NCBI GenBank assembly: GCA_937873315.1
Contig: CALMQX010000002.1
Coordinates: forward strand, 1-64,000
Length of the DNA stretch: 64,000 nucleotides
Direction: 5' to 3'
Source of the DNA: an uncultured Nostocoides sp.
Lineage (GTDB): Bacteria; Actinomycetota; Actinomycetes; Actinomycetales; Dermatophilaceae
The notes beneath the pieces are model-generated. The model saw only the letters and a list, made by a program, of their open reading frames with translations, was not told the origin of the DNA and did not search any database. Both the position numbers and the translations under genes were made by a program. This document shows positions 1 through 12,126 of this stretch, one piece after another (position 1 is the first letter of the stretch; the number at the start of each line of letters is the position of its first letter).

Positions 1-72
1 CCGCCAGGATCCTCACCCCGCCTCCCGCCAGGATCCTCACCCCGCCTCCCGCCAGGATCCTCACCCCGCCTC
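1..72. repeat. 24-bp tandem repeat, three copies
   Basis: Three identical 24-bp units (each begins CCGCCAGGATCC) lie head to tail at the window edge, so the array may continue to the left. There is no reading frame of note. It is intergenic, downstream of the DUF1295 gene that ends at 325. Confidence 0.9.
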
Positions 73-80
73 CCGATCTC

Positions 81-175
81 CTCACACGCGAAAGTAGCTC
101 CTTTCGTGTGAAAGCGGATGCGCAGGTGGGCGGTGCCTTAGCTTGCGGGTGCAAGGAGTTACTTTCGCGTGTGAG
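81..175. repeat. 23-bp inverted repeat around a 49-bp spacer
   Basis: The left arm (81-103, beginning CTCACACGCGAAAGTA) is repeated in inverted orientation at 153-175 with a single mismatch. The spacer carries no gene. It could be a cruciform or terminator, or the remnant of a short inverted-repeat element; no target-site duplication was identified. Confidence 0.75.
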
Positions 176-208
176 GGGGCGAAATGGACAGGGGCGGGGC
201 GGCTCGCC

Positions 209-293
209 GTGACCGCCGTGACCGCCGTGACCGCCGTGACCGCCGTGACCGCCGCACTGCACCGCAAACGGCGCCAGCCGCACTGCACCGCAA
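209..293. repeat. 9-bp tandem repeat (GTGACCGCC x5) plus a 14-bp direct repeat
   Basis: Five perfect copies of GTGACCGCC run from 209 to 253. They are followed by GCACTGCACCGCAA at 254-267 and again at 280-293. The 9-bp period keeps frame, but the ORFs crossing it have no recognisable protein character, so this is read as non-coding low-complexity DNA. Together with the repeats before it, this accounts for the gene-free first 324 bases. Confidence 0.8.
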
Positions 294-324
294 GCCGGCC
301 GTGCCGCCCTAGCGCCGACGCGCC

Positions 325-1098
325 TCAGCGATCGCCGCGCGGGGGTCGCGGGAAGAACATCGGCACTCGGGCGGCATACTCATCCCACCCTGGCCGAGTC
401 CGCATCGTTCGTTCGAGCAGCGCAGCGCCCGAGACATTGCGCAGCAGGTGCGTTATCAGCACCGGCCCGATGACCGTGGCCAGACCTACCAGGGCCCCCG
501 ATGACAGCCCGCCGACCAACCACAGCCCCCACCACATGCAGGCATCACCGAAATAGTTAGGGTGACGCGTCCACCCCCACAGACCACGATCCATGATTCG
601 CCCGCGCTGCGGGTCCCGCCTGAATGCCGCCAGCTGCGCATCCCCGATCGCTTCAAAGCCCAAGCCCACAGCCCACAGCACGACCCCAACCCACACCAAC
701 CACGGCCACCGCACCGACGTCGTCGCGCCGCCGATCACCGGGGCCGACACGACCCATGCCAGGACCGCTTGGAGGCCAAAGACCTTCCACACCGCGGTGC
801 CGAAGCCCTGACCCCGCATCAGCTCGGTATACCGCGGGTCCTCCCCGTGCCCTCGCTGCCGGGAGCCGATATGCCACGCCAACCGCAGACCCCACACGCC
901 GACCAAGACAACGAGCAGCCCTCGACGCCACGGCGTCCCACTCCCGGCCAAGCCTGCAGTCACCGCAATAGCCACGAAGGCCAAGCCCCACGCAATATCC
1001 ACGACCGAGTACCGGCCAACCACTCGTGACGCCACGGCAGTCACGCCCAGAACACCCAGCGATGCACCAAGCGCCCACAGGGCAATCGACAGCATCAT
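325..1098 (-). CDS. DUF1295 / steroid 5-alpha-reductase C-terminal family membrane protein
   Basis: A 257-residue integral membrane protein. It shows the family pattern of several hydrophobic helices, a polar R/H-rich loop with GEDPRY, and near the C-terminus the signature DRGLWGWTRHPNYFGD, matching DUF1295 and isoprenylcysteine methyltransferase-like folds in which the RHPNYFG segment lies by the cofactor site. Substrate is unknown; NAD(P)H-dependent reduction of a lipid is possible by family. The chosen start is the double ATG at 1098/1095, which overlaps the stop of the upstream regulator gene, so the two are translationally coupled. A longer frame upstream only reads antisense into the regulator gene and is ignored. 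Confidence 0.85.
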   Translation of the reverse strand: MMLSIALWALGASLGVLGVTAVASRVVGRYSVVDIAWGLAFVAIAVTAGLAGSGTPWRRGLLVVLVGVWGLRLAWHIGSRQRGHGEDPRYTELMRGQGFGTAVWKVFGLQAVLAWVVSAPVIGGATTSVRWPWLVWVGVVLWAVGLGFEAIGDAQLAAFRRDPQRGRIMDRGLWGWTRHPNYFGDACMWWGLWLVGGLSSGALVGLATVIGPVLITHLLRNVSGAALLERTMRTRPGWDEYAARVPMFFPRPPRGDR

Positions 1099-1763
1099 GG
1101 CGTCGGCGCCAGCACGATCCGGCAGGCCGCGTCGGCGGGACCCAGGAGCAGGTCTTGGAGGACATACCCACCTCCCTCGGCATTGCAGACCTGCTGCAAC
1201 ACAGCCCCATGGAGTTCCTTGATGATGCTCGCCTGACTCTCCGGATACCCGCGACAGGGGCATCGACTCAGGGACACTTCGACCACGCCACCGGTACGTG
1301 AGCGCGGCCGGTGAGGTTCGTACCCCAGCCGCCGAGCAACCCCGACCACCGCCTCGATGGGCCCACTGCCCGGGACCCCGCTGGTGGATGCGTGCAGGCG
1401 CGTGCCCGCCCGCTCGCCGATCTCCTTGGCGCTGGCGCCAGAGTCGAGCACCTCCAGCAGCATCGAAGCGAGTTCTTCGGCGGGCGTCGTGAGGCCCCAC
1501 CGCTCGATCGCCCCGGGACTCACCCGATATGCCCATGCCGGGCGCCCCGGACCTAGTCGCCGCACCGGCTCCCGCACGACCAAGCGAGCCTCGATGAGGA
1601 CGTCGAGGTGCCCACGAATGGCGTTGGGATGCACCGGAATGGTCTCGGCAAGGTCCACCACGAGTAGGGCGCCCTTGCTGCTGCGGAGCCGCTCAAAGAT
1701 GTCAAATCTCGTCGCATCGGCAAGCGCTTTGGCCTGCGCGGTAATCGTGGCGGCGGGGGTCAC
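1095..1763 (-). CDS. Winged-helix regulator with C-terminal cysteine cluster (ArsR/SufR-like)
   Basis: About 222 residues from a GTG at 1763; an ATG at 1823 would add 20 residues of poor character. An N-terminal winged helix-turn-helix (roughly residues 5-75, with IPVHPNAIRGHLDVL as recognition region) is followed by a ligand domain ending in a CPC motif, a further Cys (QQVCN) and a last Cys near the C-terminus. This layout resembles the SufR/Fe-S-binding branch of ArsR/DeoR-type regulators. It is the first gene of a pair with the DUF1295 gene (4-bp overlap), so it probably controls that gene. The bound ligand, Fe-S cluster or otherwise, is inference. Confidence 0.75.
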   Translation of the reverse strand: MTPAATITAQAKALADATRFDIFERLRSSKGALLVVDLAETIPVHPNAIRGHLDVLIEARLVVREPVRRLGPGRPAWAYRVSPGAIERWGLTTPAEELASMLLEVLDSGASAKEIGERAGTRLHASTSGVPGSGPIEAVVGVARRLGYEPHRPRSRTGGVVEVSLSRCPCRGYPESQASIIKELHGAVLQQVCNAEGGGYVLQDLLLGPADAACRIVLAPTP

Positions 1764-1831
1764 GGCTGCATCATGCCAGGACCAAATGGGCACTGCGCGG
1801 GCCCAGCCGTCTGAGAGCCTCACCGTTCCGC

Positions 1832-3373
1832 CTACTGAACCGTGATCTCGACCACGTGGTAACCCGTGGCGCCATCGGGGGCGATCGGCCGGACTGTCTC
1901 ATCCTGCACGGTTCCGGAGGCGTCTGACGCGCGAGCACGGAGCGTGTGTTGCCCTGGAGTCGCAGTCCACGGCAGGTGCCATTGGCGCCAGTACGCCGGC
2001 CCCACCGCCGGGCCCAGGCGCGCCTGAAGCCAGCCGCCGCCATCCACAGAAACCTCGACCCGGCTGATGCCGCCACCCGCCTGCGCCCAGGCCACTCCGG
2101 CAATGGCGACCTCCCCCGCGGCGATACCGGTCCCCGCCTTCGGGGTGTCGATCCGAGTTTGGGTCTTGACCTCGGCGCGTTCGGCCCAGCCGCGCTCGCT
2201 CCAATAGGCGGCTGCCTTGGCGTACGTGGTCACGTACAGCCGCTCCACCCACTTGGTGGCCCCGACGTAGCCATACAGTCCCGGGGTGATGAGCCGGGCG
2301 GGGAAGCCATGCTGCGTCGGCAACGGCTCGCCATTCATCCCGATGGCGAGCAGCGCGCCACGATCGTCCATGAGAGCCTCGAGCGGGATCGAAATGGTCA
2401 TCCCGTCCACCGACACCGTGTACGCCTGCTCAGCCTCGGGGTGCACCCCAGCGCGCGCGAGCAAGTCCTTGACCAAGACCCCGGTCCAGCGAGCTGACCC
2501 GATATAGGGGCCGCCCACCTCGTTGCTGACGCAGTTGATCGTGACATCGCTCTCGAGCAGATCCATGGCGAGCAGGTCAGCAAACGTGAACCGCACCTCA
2601 CGATCGACCATGCCGTCGATGGTGAGCGCCCAGGTGCCCGGATCGACGCGCGGGATCGTCAAAGCAGTGTCGATGCGATAGAAGTCGGCGACCGGGGTAC
2701 GTAGCGGCGAGATTCCCGGCACGGTCGACTCAAGGCCGGGGGGTAGCGGGGCAGCGGGCGCCGCCGGCACTGGCAAGGTCACCCCGGCCGCGGGATCCGG
2801 GCGCATGAGGCCCTGACCGAGGGCCCCCACCAGGGCCGATCCAATCCCGATGCCGGTCGCACCGGTCAGCACGCTGCGCCGCCGTGGAGTCGCCGGCGCT
2901 CCAGGCGCGTATGCCGTGTGGTCCAGTGGGTTCTCCAGCTGGCTGGTGGCGGTGTGCCGACGGAAGAGGTGACCAAGGACCAGGAGCCCAACTCCGGTCG
3001 CCACCACCGCGGGGATGGCGAAGATTGGGGTGGACGCGGGCCGGGTCACGGCCGCCGTCAGGGCAAGCGCCCCGAGGAGGGCGATGAAGGTCGCTCCGTA
3101 GGCGACTCGTCGCCGGGAGAGGACCCCAGCGCCGGCGGCCAGCGCCGCTGTCACGAGCGAGACCGTGCCCAAGAGCACGCTCTTGTCTGCGGTGCCGAGG
3201 GCGCTCACCGCCCATTCCTTGACCGCGCGCGGGGTTGCATCGATGACGGCTGAGCCGACCGCGAGGACCGGGGATGCCTCAGGGGCGAGCAGGGCGGCGA
3301 CCAGATGGCCGGTCGCCATGCCTGCCAGTGCGCTCACCAGGCCGTATGCCGCTGCTCGTCGCGTGCTGATCAT
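1832..3373 (-). CDS. Membrane-anchored molybdopterin oxidoreductase, sulfite oxidase family
   Basis: 513 residues. Residues 1-140 hold about four hydrophobic segments, followed by a linker and an Arg-rich stretch RRRSVLTG before another hydrophobic helix (about 163-190), then the catalytic region (about 225-400) and a C-terminal Mo-co dimerisation domain. The Mo-ligating Cys is seen in INCVSNEVGG (Cys281). The catalytic part is therefore expected outside the membrane. Homologous enzymes oxidise sulfite or reduce sulfoxides; the substrate cannot be read here. The ATG at 3373 overlaps the ligase stop (ATGA), so it lies downstream in the same operon. It carries no CstR-type operator, so it is probably not part of the sulfur regulon at 17-26 kb. 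Confidence 0.9.
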   Translation of the reverse strand: MISTRRAAAYGLVSALAGMATGHLVAALLAPEASPVLAVGSAVIDATPRAVKEWAVSALGTADKSVLLGTVSLVTAALAAGAGVLSRRRVAYGATFIALLGALALTAAVTRPASTPIFAIPAVVATGVGLLVLGHLFRRHTATSQLENPLDHTAYAPGAPATPRRRSVLTGATGIGIGSALVGALGQGLMRPDPAAGVTLPVPAAPAAPLPPGLESTVPGISPLRTPVADFYRIDTALTIPRVDPGTWALTIDGMVDREVRFTFADLLAMDLLESDVTINCVSNEVGGPYIGSARWTGVLVKDLLARAGVHPEAEQAYTVSVDGMTISIPLEALMDDRGALLAIGMNGEPLPTQHGFPARLITPGLYGYVGATKWVERLYVTTYAKAAAYWSERGWAERAEVKTQTRIDTPKAGTGIAAGEVAIAGVAWAQAGGGISRVEVSVDGGGWLQARLGPAVGPAYWRQWHLPWTATPGQHTLRARASDASGTVQDETVRPIAPDGATGYHVVEITVQ

Positions 3374-4917
3374 GCGTCCGCTCCTGCCCCACTCGTGCGT
3401 CGCAGCGCCTCGAGGGTGTCGATCTGGGAGACCTCTTTGTCGTCGCGATAGCGCACGACCCGGGCAAATCTGAGTGCCAGCCCACCGGCATACCTGGTGG
3501 AGCGCTGAACCCCGTCGAAGGCGATCTCGACGACTTGCTCGGGCCGCAGGTTCACCACCCAACCGTCGGTTCCGGAGCTAGCCAACTCGGTGAATCGCCG
3601 TGTCTGCCAACGCAACATCTCGTCCGTCATGCCTTTGAACGTCTTGCCGACCATCACCAGTTCGCCGGTGACTTCGTCGCGTGCACCCAAGTGCAGATTG
3701 GACAGCCAGCCCTGGCGACGCCCGGAGCCCCACTCGACGGCGAGGACCACCAAGTCGACGGTGTGGACCGGCTTGACCTTGACCCACTCGCTGCCTCGGC
3801 GGCCAGCGGCATACGTGCTGTCCGCAGCCTTGACCACGACTCCCTCATGCCCTCGGGAGAGGGCCGCCACGTTGAAGGACTCAGCTTGGCCGACGTCACT
3901 GGTAACTAGGCGCTCAACCATGAGGTGCGGCGCGAGCTCGCGCAGATGCCCATCCCGCACGTGCGCCGGTTCGTCAAGCAGGTCGACTCCATCGCGATGC
4001 ATCACATCGAAGATGAAGGTCGACAGCGGCACCCGCGTCTGCAGGTCCTCCAGGTCAGCCGTGCTGGCGGTGCGCGCACCGGTCACTTGGAAGGGCTCGG
4101 GTCGGCCATCCGCCCGCAGCGCAATGGCCTCACCGTCTAGGACCAGATCCCCGCCGGGCAATGCCTCGATCAGGGGCACCACGTCAGGAAGTCGCTCGGT
4201 GATGTCTTCGAGGCTGCGCGTGTAGAGGCTGACGACGCCGGCGCGCCGGTGCACTTGAAGGCGGATGCCGTCCAGCTTGGCATCAACGAGGACCCGGCCT
4301 TGTCCAGCAGTGGCGACCGCCTCGGCCACGGCCTTGGCTGACGAAGCCAGCATGGGTTGAATCGGCCGGCCGACCTCGAGCCGGATGGCCGCTACCGCGT
4401 CGTGGCCACCCTGAGCGGCTGCCGCAGCGACCGCGGCCGGGCTGCCAGCGAGCATCGCCGCGCGGCGCACGAGCGCGTCCGGGAGGTCGTATGCCGCCGC
4501 GATCGCCTGGAGGATCACCCCGTCCAGCGCCCCTTGCCGCAGGTTGCCCGTGATCAGCGCCCGGAGGAACTCCTGCTCAGGCTCGCTAGCCGTGCGCAGC
4601 AGGGCCATCAGGGTGTCTCGTCGAAGCCCGGCCGAGCCCGGCCCCGAGGCATCCGCCAAGACCTGGAAGGCGCGATCGACACCGCTCACGGTCAGGGTGC
4701 CGGTGGCGGCAGCGGGTGGCAGTTCCGCCAGTGACCGCCAGCCCACCCCGAGGCGCCGCTGGGGCACTCGGCCGGAGAGATAGGCCACGGTGGCCGCGAC
4801 CTCGCTGGCGTCGCTCTCCCGCAGGCAAGCCGCGAGGGCCGCGGTCTTGGCCGTGCGCGCCCGAGTGGCTGCGACCGCAGTGTGGGTCGTGACGAGTTCG
4901 GTCAGCGTCAGTGCCAT
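3370..4917 (-). CDS. lig: ATP-dependent DNA ligase (LigB/C type)
   Basis: 515 residues. The adenylation motif DAKLDGIR places the nucleophilic Lys at about residue 214; downstream are motif III/IIIa (FIFDVMHRDG), motif IV (EGVVVKAAD) and motif V (WVKVKP). A helical N-terminal DNA-binding domain of about 200 residues precedes the catalytic core and an OB-fold follows. It seals DNA nicks using ATP and is accessory to the NAD-dependent LigA in actinobacteria. The ATG at 4917 shares bases with the stop of the upstream PPOX gene; an upstream TTG adds one residue. No polymerase or nuclease domain as in LigD is present. Confidence 0.93.
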   Translation of the reverse strand: MALTLTELVTTHTAVAATRARTAKTAALAACLRESDASEVAATVAYLSGRVPQRRLGVGWRSLAELPPAAATGTLTVSGVDRAFQVLADASGPGSAGLRRDTLMALLRTASEPEQEFLRALITGNLRQGALDGVILQAIAAAYDLPDALVRRAAMLAGSPAAVAAAAAQGGHDAVAAIRLEVGRPIQPMLASSAKAVAEAVATAGQGRVLVDAKLDGIRLQVHRRAGVVSLYTRSLEDITERLPDVVPLIEALPGGDLVLDGEAIALRADGRPEPFQVTGARTASTADLEDLQTRVPLSTFIFDVMHRDGVDLLDEPAHVRDGHLRELAPHLMVERLVTSDVGQAESFNVAALSRGHEGVVVKAADSTYAAGRRGSEWVKVKPVHTVDLVVLAVEWGSGRRQGWLSNLHLGARDEVTGELVMVGKTFKGMTDEMLRWQTRRFTELASSGTDGWVVNLRPEQVVEIAFDGVQRSTRYAGGLALRFARVVRYRDDKEVSQIDTLEALRRTSGAGADA

Positions 4918-5330
4918 CAACTATCCAGCGTGATGATGATCCCGGCTCGGGCAGGGTAGGAGGGGCGAACCCGAACCATGACGCGCTCGACGGCAGCGAA
5001 TGCGTGGTACCACCACCCGTATTTGTCACCGATGGCGCGCTTGACCAAGCGAACGTCCTCGGGCTCGGCGGCGATGCGTCCCTGGCCGGTCCACGTCGGC
5101 GCATCGGCCTCGACGCGGCCACGCATGTCGCAGGGGCGCAACTCCACGCGCGAGTCCTTGCGCAGGCGCTTGACCTTCCAGGTGTCGAGCTCGGAGATCA
5201 CCACCAGATCCCCAGGCTCACCCAAGCCGGCCACCGTCGGAGCGATCCATACGGGGGTGGACACTCCCTGGCCGGATGCGCGGAAGGTGGTCAGGGACAC
5301 GTAGCGGGCGCGGCCGGGCTCGATGCTCAT
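4917..5330 (-). CDS. PPOX-class F420/flavin-dependent oxidoreductase
   Basis: 137 residues from ATG 5330. It starts with an ARYVSLTTFR strand, and the segments TPVWIAP and LRKDSRVELRPCD match the split-barrel pyridoxamine-phosphate-oxidase fold of actinobacterial F420-dependent enzymes. The substrate is unknown. It is first of a coupled run with the ligase and sulfite-oxidase-like genes. Longer upstream frames to 5663 have no homologous character and include a plainly intergenic stretch. Confidence 0.8.
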   Translation of the reverse strand: MSIEPGRARYVSLTTFRASGQGVSTPVWIAPTVAGLGEPGDLVVISELDTWKVKRLRKDSRVELRPCDMRGRVEADAPTWTGQGRIAAEPEDVRLVKRAIGDKYGWWYHAFAAVERVMVRVRPSYPARAGIIITLDS

Positions 5331-5413
5331 GGCGTCAGGGTACGTCGCGCTTCCGGGCCTGCCGAGCCTGCGCAAGCAACTCGTCAGATCTGGGAAAGAT
5401 CGGGGTGGGCGGC

Positions 5414-6805
5414 CTAGCGAGCCGCGGTCCCGTATGCCTGCTCGAGTTCGCTGAGGGCCTCGCCGGTGTGGACGGCGAGCCGCTGCAGACTCGGCAGGGC
5501 CTCGCGGTCCCCGACAAAACCCACGGCCAGGGTCCCCGCGTACGAGTGCGCGGTGATATTGAGGGCCATCGAGTGCACCGGGATGGAGACCGGGTAGCTC
5601 GCCTGCAGCCTGGCACCCCGCCAGTACAGCGGCTCGCTCGGTCCGGGCACGTTGGAGATGCACACGTTGAAACTCGCCGACAAGGGGCTAGGCAGCCCGG
5701 ACATCGCGGCCCCGATCTGGAGCGCGCCGGGGCTGAGCAGCGCAGCGCTATAGGTCATGGCCGCCTCGGGTCCCAACCCCGAGAGCTCGGCCTTGGCAGC
5801 GGTGGTGGACTCGATGATCGCGGCCATCCGCTCACGTGGGTCGCTCAGTTGGGTACCCAGGCCGGCGTAGATCGCGCCCACGACATTGCCCGAGGGTCCA
5901 TTGCCTCCGGGTGTGCGCACATTGACCGGTAAGAAAGCGACCAGGGGATCGTCAGGGAGGCCGTCCAACTCGCTGAGGAAGGTGCGCAGCCCTCCGGCGC
6001 AGGCGGCCAGCAGCACGTCGTTGAGAGTGCCGCCCGAGGCCTTGCTGATGAGCCGGAGGCGCTCGAGATCCCAGAGTTGGGTGGCGAACCGACGGTTGCG
6101 GCCGATGCGCTGGTTCAGCAGCGAGTCCGGCGCTTGGTAGGGCCCGACGAGGGCGCCCGACCCGCGGCTGCGCACGACCGTCCCGGCCGCTGCTGCGAGC
6201 GCCCCCGGCATACCCACGGCCGCCTTGGTGAACTGGGCGAGGATGCTCGGCCGCGGCCCGGCATCATCCGGGCGGCGCGGTGGCGGCACCGAGAAGAAGA
6301 GCGGCGTCTGCCGGTCCTGCGGGTCGCTGGACAGGCTGCGCGCCATCATCCGCATGCCGGTGAAGCCATCCACGAGCGCGTGGTGAATCTTGACGTACAC
6401 GGCATACCGACGCTCGCTCAGCCCCTCGATGACATGCAGTTCCCACGGCGGCCGGGAGAAGTCCAGGGGGTTGGAATGCAAGCGGGAGATCAAAACGCCG
6501 AGTTCGCGCTCGCCGGCGGGAGAGGGCAGCGCCGAATGCCGCACGTGGTAGTTGATGTCGAAGTCGCCGTCCTTGATCCAGCGATGCACCGGCTGACGCA
6601 TGGCGCGATGGGTCTGCAGGCGCAGGCTCCAGGGACGCTCAACCGGGGCCCTACGGGCTTCGGCGACCAGATCGCTGACGAATCGGGCGGGCGCATCGGC
6701 CGGCAGGTGAAAGGGCATGAGCGCAGCGACATGCATCTGGGTCTGCTCGGACTCGGACATCAAGAAGAAGGCGTCCAGCGGCATCGCCCAGCGTGCGCCC
6801 CCCAT
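5414..6805 (-). CDS. Wax ester synthase / diacylglycerol acyltransferase (WS/DGAT)
   Basis: 463 residues. It begins in the family style (MPLDAFFLMSESE) and carries the acyltransferase motif HHALVDG (HHxxxDG) near residue 140, PLDFSRPPWELHVIEG just before it, and the conserved FNVCISNVPGP region in the C-terminal half. The enzyme condenses acyl-CoA with fatty alcohol or diacylglycerol for storage lipid. The ATG at 6805 lies one base after the stop of the alpha/beta hydrolase gene, so the pair is an operon; the first Met of the longer frame at 6862 would overlap that gene. Confidence 0.92.
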   Translation of the reverse strand: MGGARWAMPLDAFFLMSESEQTQMHVAALMPFHLPADAPARFVSDLVAEARRAPVERPWSLRLQTHRAMRQPVHRWIKDGDFDINYHVRHSALPSPAGERELGVLISRLHSNPLDFSRPPWELHVIEGLSERRYAVYVKIHHALVDGFTGMRMMARSLSSDPQDRQTPLFFSVPPPRRPDDAGPRPSILAQFTKAAVGMPGALAAAAGTVVRSRGSGALVGPYQAPDSLLNQRIGRNRRFATQLWDLERLRLISKASGGTLNDVLLAACAGGLRTFLSELDGLPDDPLVAFLPVNVRTPGGNGPSGNVVGAIYAGLGTQLSDPRERMAAIIESTTAAKAELSGLGPEAAMTYSAALLSPGALQIGAAMSGLPSPLSASFNVCISNVPGPSEPLYWRGARLQASYPVSIPVHSMALNITAHSYAGTLAVGFVGDREALPSLQRLAVHTGEALSELEQAYGTAAR

Positions 6806-6806
6806 G

Positions 6807-7595
6807 TCAGCCGGTGGCGGCGTGCGGGAGGCCGCCGTCGCTCGCGGGTGGCGCCGCCGCATACGGATGCCACTGGTCAGGGTGTGTGGCCAAGCGGTCG
6901 GCGATCACCTTCAAGGTGGTCAGGTGGTGCCCGTAGCCCAGGTGGGTCGCGTCCACCTCGATGTTTTCGGTTCGTTCGGCGGGCAAGGACATGCAGCACT
7001 CCCATGCCACGATGCCGTCCTTGCGCGAGTAGATACACGTCGTGGGGACCTGCAGTGGCTGCTCGCGCTCGGCTCGCTTCTCGGGGCTGGTGAGCTGATG
7101 CGTGAGATCGTGCCGGTTCATGAATTTGTAGAACCGCCAGGCCCGGGTCGAGCTCGGGTGGCCGCGGAAGGGTGACCCCAGCGTGATCACCATGCGCACC
7201 GCATCGGGGGCCCGACGGGCCAGCTCGCGAGCGTAGATGCCACCGGCGCTCCAGCCGATGAGCGAGACCGGAGTGCCATAGCGGTCGTAGAGCTCCATGA
7301 GCTTGTCGAGCATGGCGTCCTCAAGGCCGGGGCGCACCCCGAGGTTGCGGCCGAGCCCCCAGTCATGGGTGCGATAGCCCAGCCGTCGCAGGGTTCGACG
7401 CAGGAAGAGTGTGCTGTCCGGGCCAGCCATAAAGCCGGGCAAGACCATCACCGGATGCTCATCCCCGCGGGGCCAACTGTCCACGACCCGCAAGGCCAGC
7501 GCTGAGGTCGCCAACTCCACCGCAGTGCGCCACTCCCGACCGGTCAAGCGGCCTGCGGGTGCAGGCGCCACGTCGGCGTTGGGCACGGTCTCCAT
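6807..7595 (-). CDS. Alpha/beta hydrolase (lipase/esterase-like)
   Basis: 262 residues. Residues about 45-60 (HPVMVLPGFMAG) carry the oxyanion-hole region. GWSAGG is the nucleophile elbow, the Asp follows in SRKDGIV, and the catalytic His is in THLGYGHH. No signal peptide is apparent, so it is probably cytoplasmic. Its operon with WS/DGAT suggests turnover or remodelling of neutral lipid, but this is inferred from context. The start is supported by GGAG about 9 nt upstream of ATG 7595. Confidence 0.88.
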   Translation of the reverse strand: METVPNADVAPAPAGRLTGREWRTAVELATSALALRVVDSWPRGDEHPVMVLPGFMAGPDSTLFLRRTLRRLGYRTHDWGLGRNLGVRPGLEDAMLDKLMELYDRYGTPVSLIGWSAGGIYARELARRAPDAVRMVITLGSPFRGHPSSTRAWRFYKFMNRHDLTHQLTSPEKRAEREQPLQVPTTCIYSRKDGIVAWECCMSLPAERTENIEVDATHLGYGHHLTTLKVIADRLATHPDQWHPYAAAPPASDGGLPHAATG

Positions 7596-7730
7596 GGGGG
7601 CATACTCCTCGGTCGGTCAGGCTGCCCACAGTGTGCCAGCGCGGGGAACAATCTGGAAGGTTGCCACGGTTCTACCATCGGACTCACGCGACCGCTGGGT
7701 TCAGCACCACCTCCCGAGGGGATCACCACC

Positions 7731-8138
7731 ATGACCAGCACGTCCGCGCAGCCCTGGCCGTCGCTCAAGGATCAGGCCGCCACCCGCGGCCTCGACCCCA
7801 AGCTCGTCGAGCTCGCCGGTAAGGCCGATGAGGCCATTCGCAAGGGCGACGAAGCCGTCCGCAAGGGCATCGACAAGGCTGGCACGTATGCCGCCGAGAA
7901 CCGCGACAAGGTCGAGGGCATGCTCGACAAGGCGGCCACCGAGTTCAACACCCGCACCGGCGGCAAGTACCAGTCGCAGGTATCCACCGTCCGTACCCAG
8001 GTCGCCAAGGGCGTGGATCTCTTGGCCGCTCAGGGCCGTTCGGCACAGGAGCCGACACAGGAGCCGAACCAGTACGCGGGCGCGGAGGAGTCGGTGGGTT
8101 CGGACGAGCCGACCGACCCGGCGGCCCCCACTGTCTGA
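7731..8138 (+). CDS. MT0933/Rv0909-type antitoxin-like protein, orphan
   Basis: 135 residues, highly charged and mostly helical. The segment RDKVEGMLDKAATEFNTRTG followed by GKYQSQV matches the MT0933 antitoxin family pattern (DKVDKAADKVDEKTGGKY). The acidic tail (residues about 105-135) is low-complexity. A good RBS (GAGGGGA) precedes ATG 7731. The family is annotated as type II antitoxin in mycobacteria, but there is no toxin-sized partner gene on either side, so the function here is open; many family members look like simple stress or structural proteins. Confidence 0.65.
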   Translation: MTSTSAQPWPSLKDQAATRGLDPKLVELAGKADEAIRKGDEAVRKGIDKAGTYAAENRDKVEGMLDKAATEFNTRTGGKYQSQVSTVRTQVAKGVDLLAAQGRSAQEPTQEPNQYAGAEESVGSDEPTDPAAPTV

Positions 8139-8193
8139 CCCCTTCCCTGCCACTGCGCCCGGATCTGCTCAGGCAGGCCCGGGCGCAGCCAGT

Positions 8194-11478
<3,285 letters not shown>

Positions 11479-11597
11479 TGCCCACCTCCGCCTATCAGAA
11501 GGACACCGTATGCCGCGTCGCTGACATCGGCGTTGGTTGTCCACAAGGATGGCGCGAACGGCATACTCAGTGCTCTGCTCTGGAAGGAAGGTCGATC

Positions 11598-11888
11598 GTG
11601 ACGGATGTACAGGTGACCTCCTGGCGCGAGCTGCCATCGCTCGTGGTCGCGCGCGAGGGAGATCAGCAGGTCAAGGTCATGCTCGCTGCGCGCTTTCAGG
11701 AAGCCATTGACGAGGCCGCCATGCGACTGGGCGCCGAGGATGCGGATGGCTATTTGGCGGGCTGGCAGCGCTCGGACTGGACGCCCGCGCAGGGCTCTGC
11801 GCAGGAGGCCGCCGAATTGACGGCGGCCTCCCTGGAGCAGACCTGGACGCCAGAGGCGCTCGCGGCATACCTCGACCGCCTCGGCTGA
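11598..11888 (+). CDS. Small 'virulence factor' domain (PF13769-like) protein
   Basis: 96 residues starting at a GTG with a strong GGAAGGAAGG site upstream. The layout W-R-ELPSLVVAREG, then ARFQEAIDEAAMRLGAED and YLAGWQR, is that of the small conserved proteins annotated as virulence-factor domain; no biochemical role is established. It is transcribed away from the SNF2 helicase gene and followed at once by a palindromic repeat element. Confidence 0.7.
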   Translation: MTDVQVTSWRELPSLVVAREGDQQVKVMLAARFQEAIDEAAMRLGAEDADGYLAGWQRSDWTPAQGSAQEAAELTAASLEQTWTPEALAAYLDRLG

Positions 11889-11932
11889 CCGGGCCCCACG
11901 CGCCTCAACTTTCCCGCCGCCCCACGCGCCTC

Positions 11933-12020
11933 AACTTTCCCGCCGCGTGCCGGAACCTTTCGGTTGGGGCCCCTTACAAGGGACCTGAAGCGGAAGGTTC
12001 CGGCATCAGGCGGGAAAGTT
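11933..12020. repeat. Palindromic repeat element, copy A
   Basis: 88 bp opening with AACTTTCCCGCC and closing with GGCGGGAAAGTT, with a central GC-rich stem around GGGGCCCC. A partial extra copy of the left end (CACGCGCCTCAACTTTCCCGCC) is duplicated just upstream at 11897-11918. It sits between the convergent genes ending at 11888 and 12127. The inner stem is less perfect than in the copies at 21 kb, 24 kb and 31 kb. Confidence 0.85.
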
Positions 12021-12029
12021 GTGACAGCC

Positions 12030-12107
12030 GGAGCAGCATGCACGAGCCGTATGCCGGAGCAGCATGCACGAGCCGTATGCCGGAGCAGCATGCACGAGCC
12101 GTATGCC
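12030..12107. repeat. 26-bp tandem repeat containing GTATGCC, three copies
   Basis: Three perfect 26-bp units (GGAGCAGCATGCACGAGCCG followed by TATGCC) lie directly after repeat element copy A. Each ends with the over-represented 7-mer GTATGCC, and two more copies of that 7-mer follow at about 12114 and 12138. Units are contiguous without spacers, so this is not CRISPR. Confidence 0.9.
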
Positions 12108-12126
12108 GGAGGGGTATGCCGTGTGC

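Noticed and set aside
1832-3373. Membership of the sulfite oxidase-like gene in the CstR regulon
   Set aside because: No ATACCC-N4-GGGTAT palindrome is present anywhere in 1-16990, and the gene is coupled to a DNA ligase.
7731-8138. Toxin-antitoxin module
   Set aside because: The protein resembles MT0933-type antitoxins, but neither flank encodes a toxin-sized protein.
12030-12107. CRISPR array
   Set aside because: Three contiguous 26-bp units without spacers and no cas gene; a simple tandem repeat.
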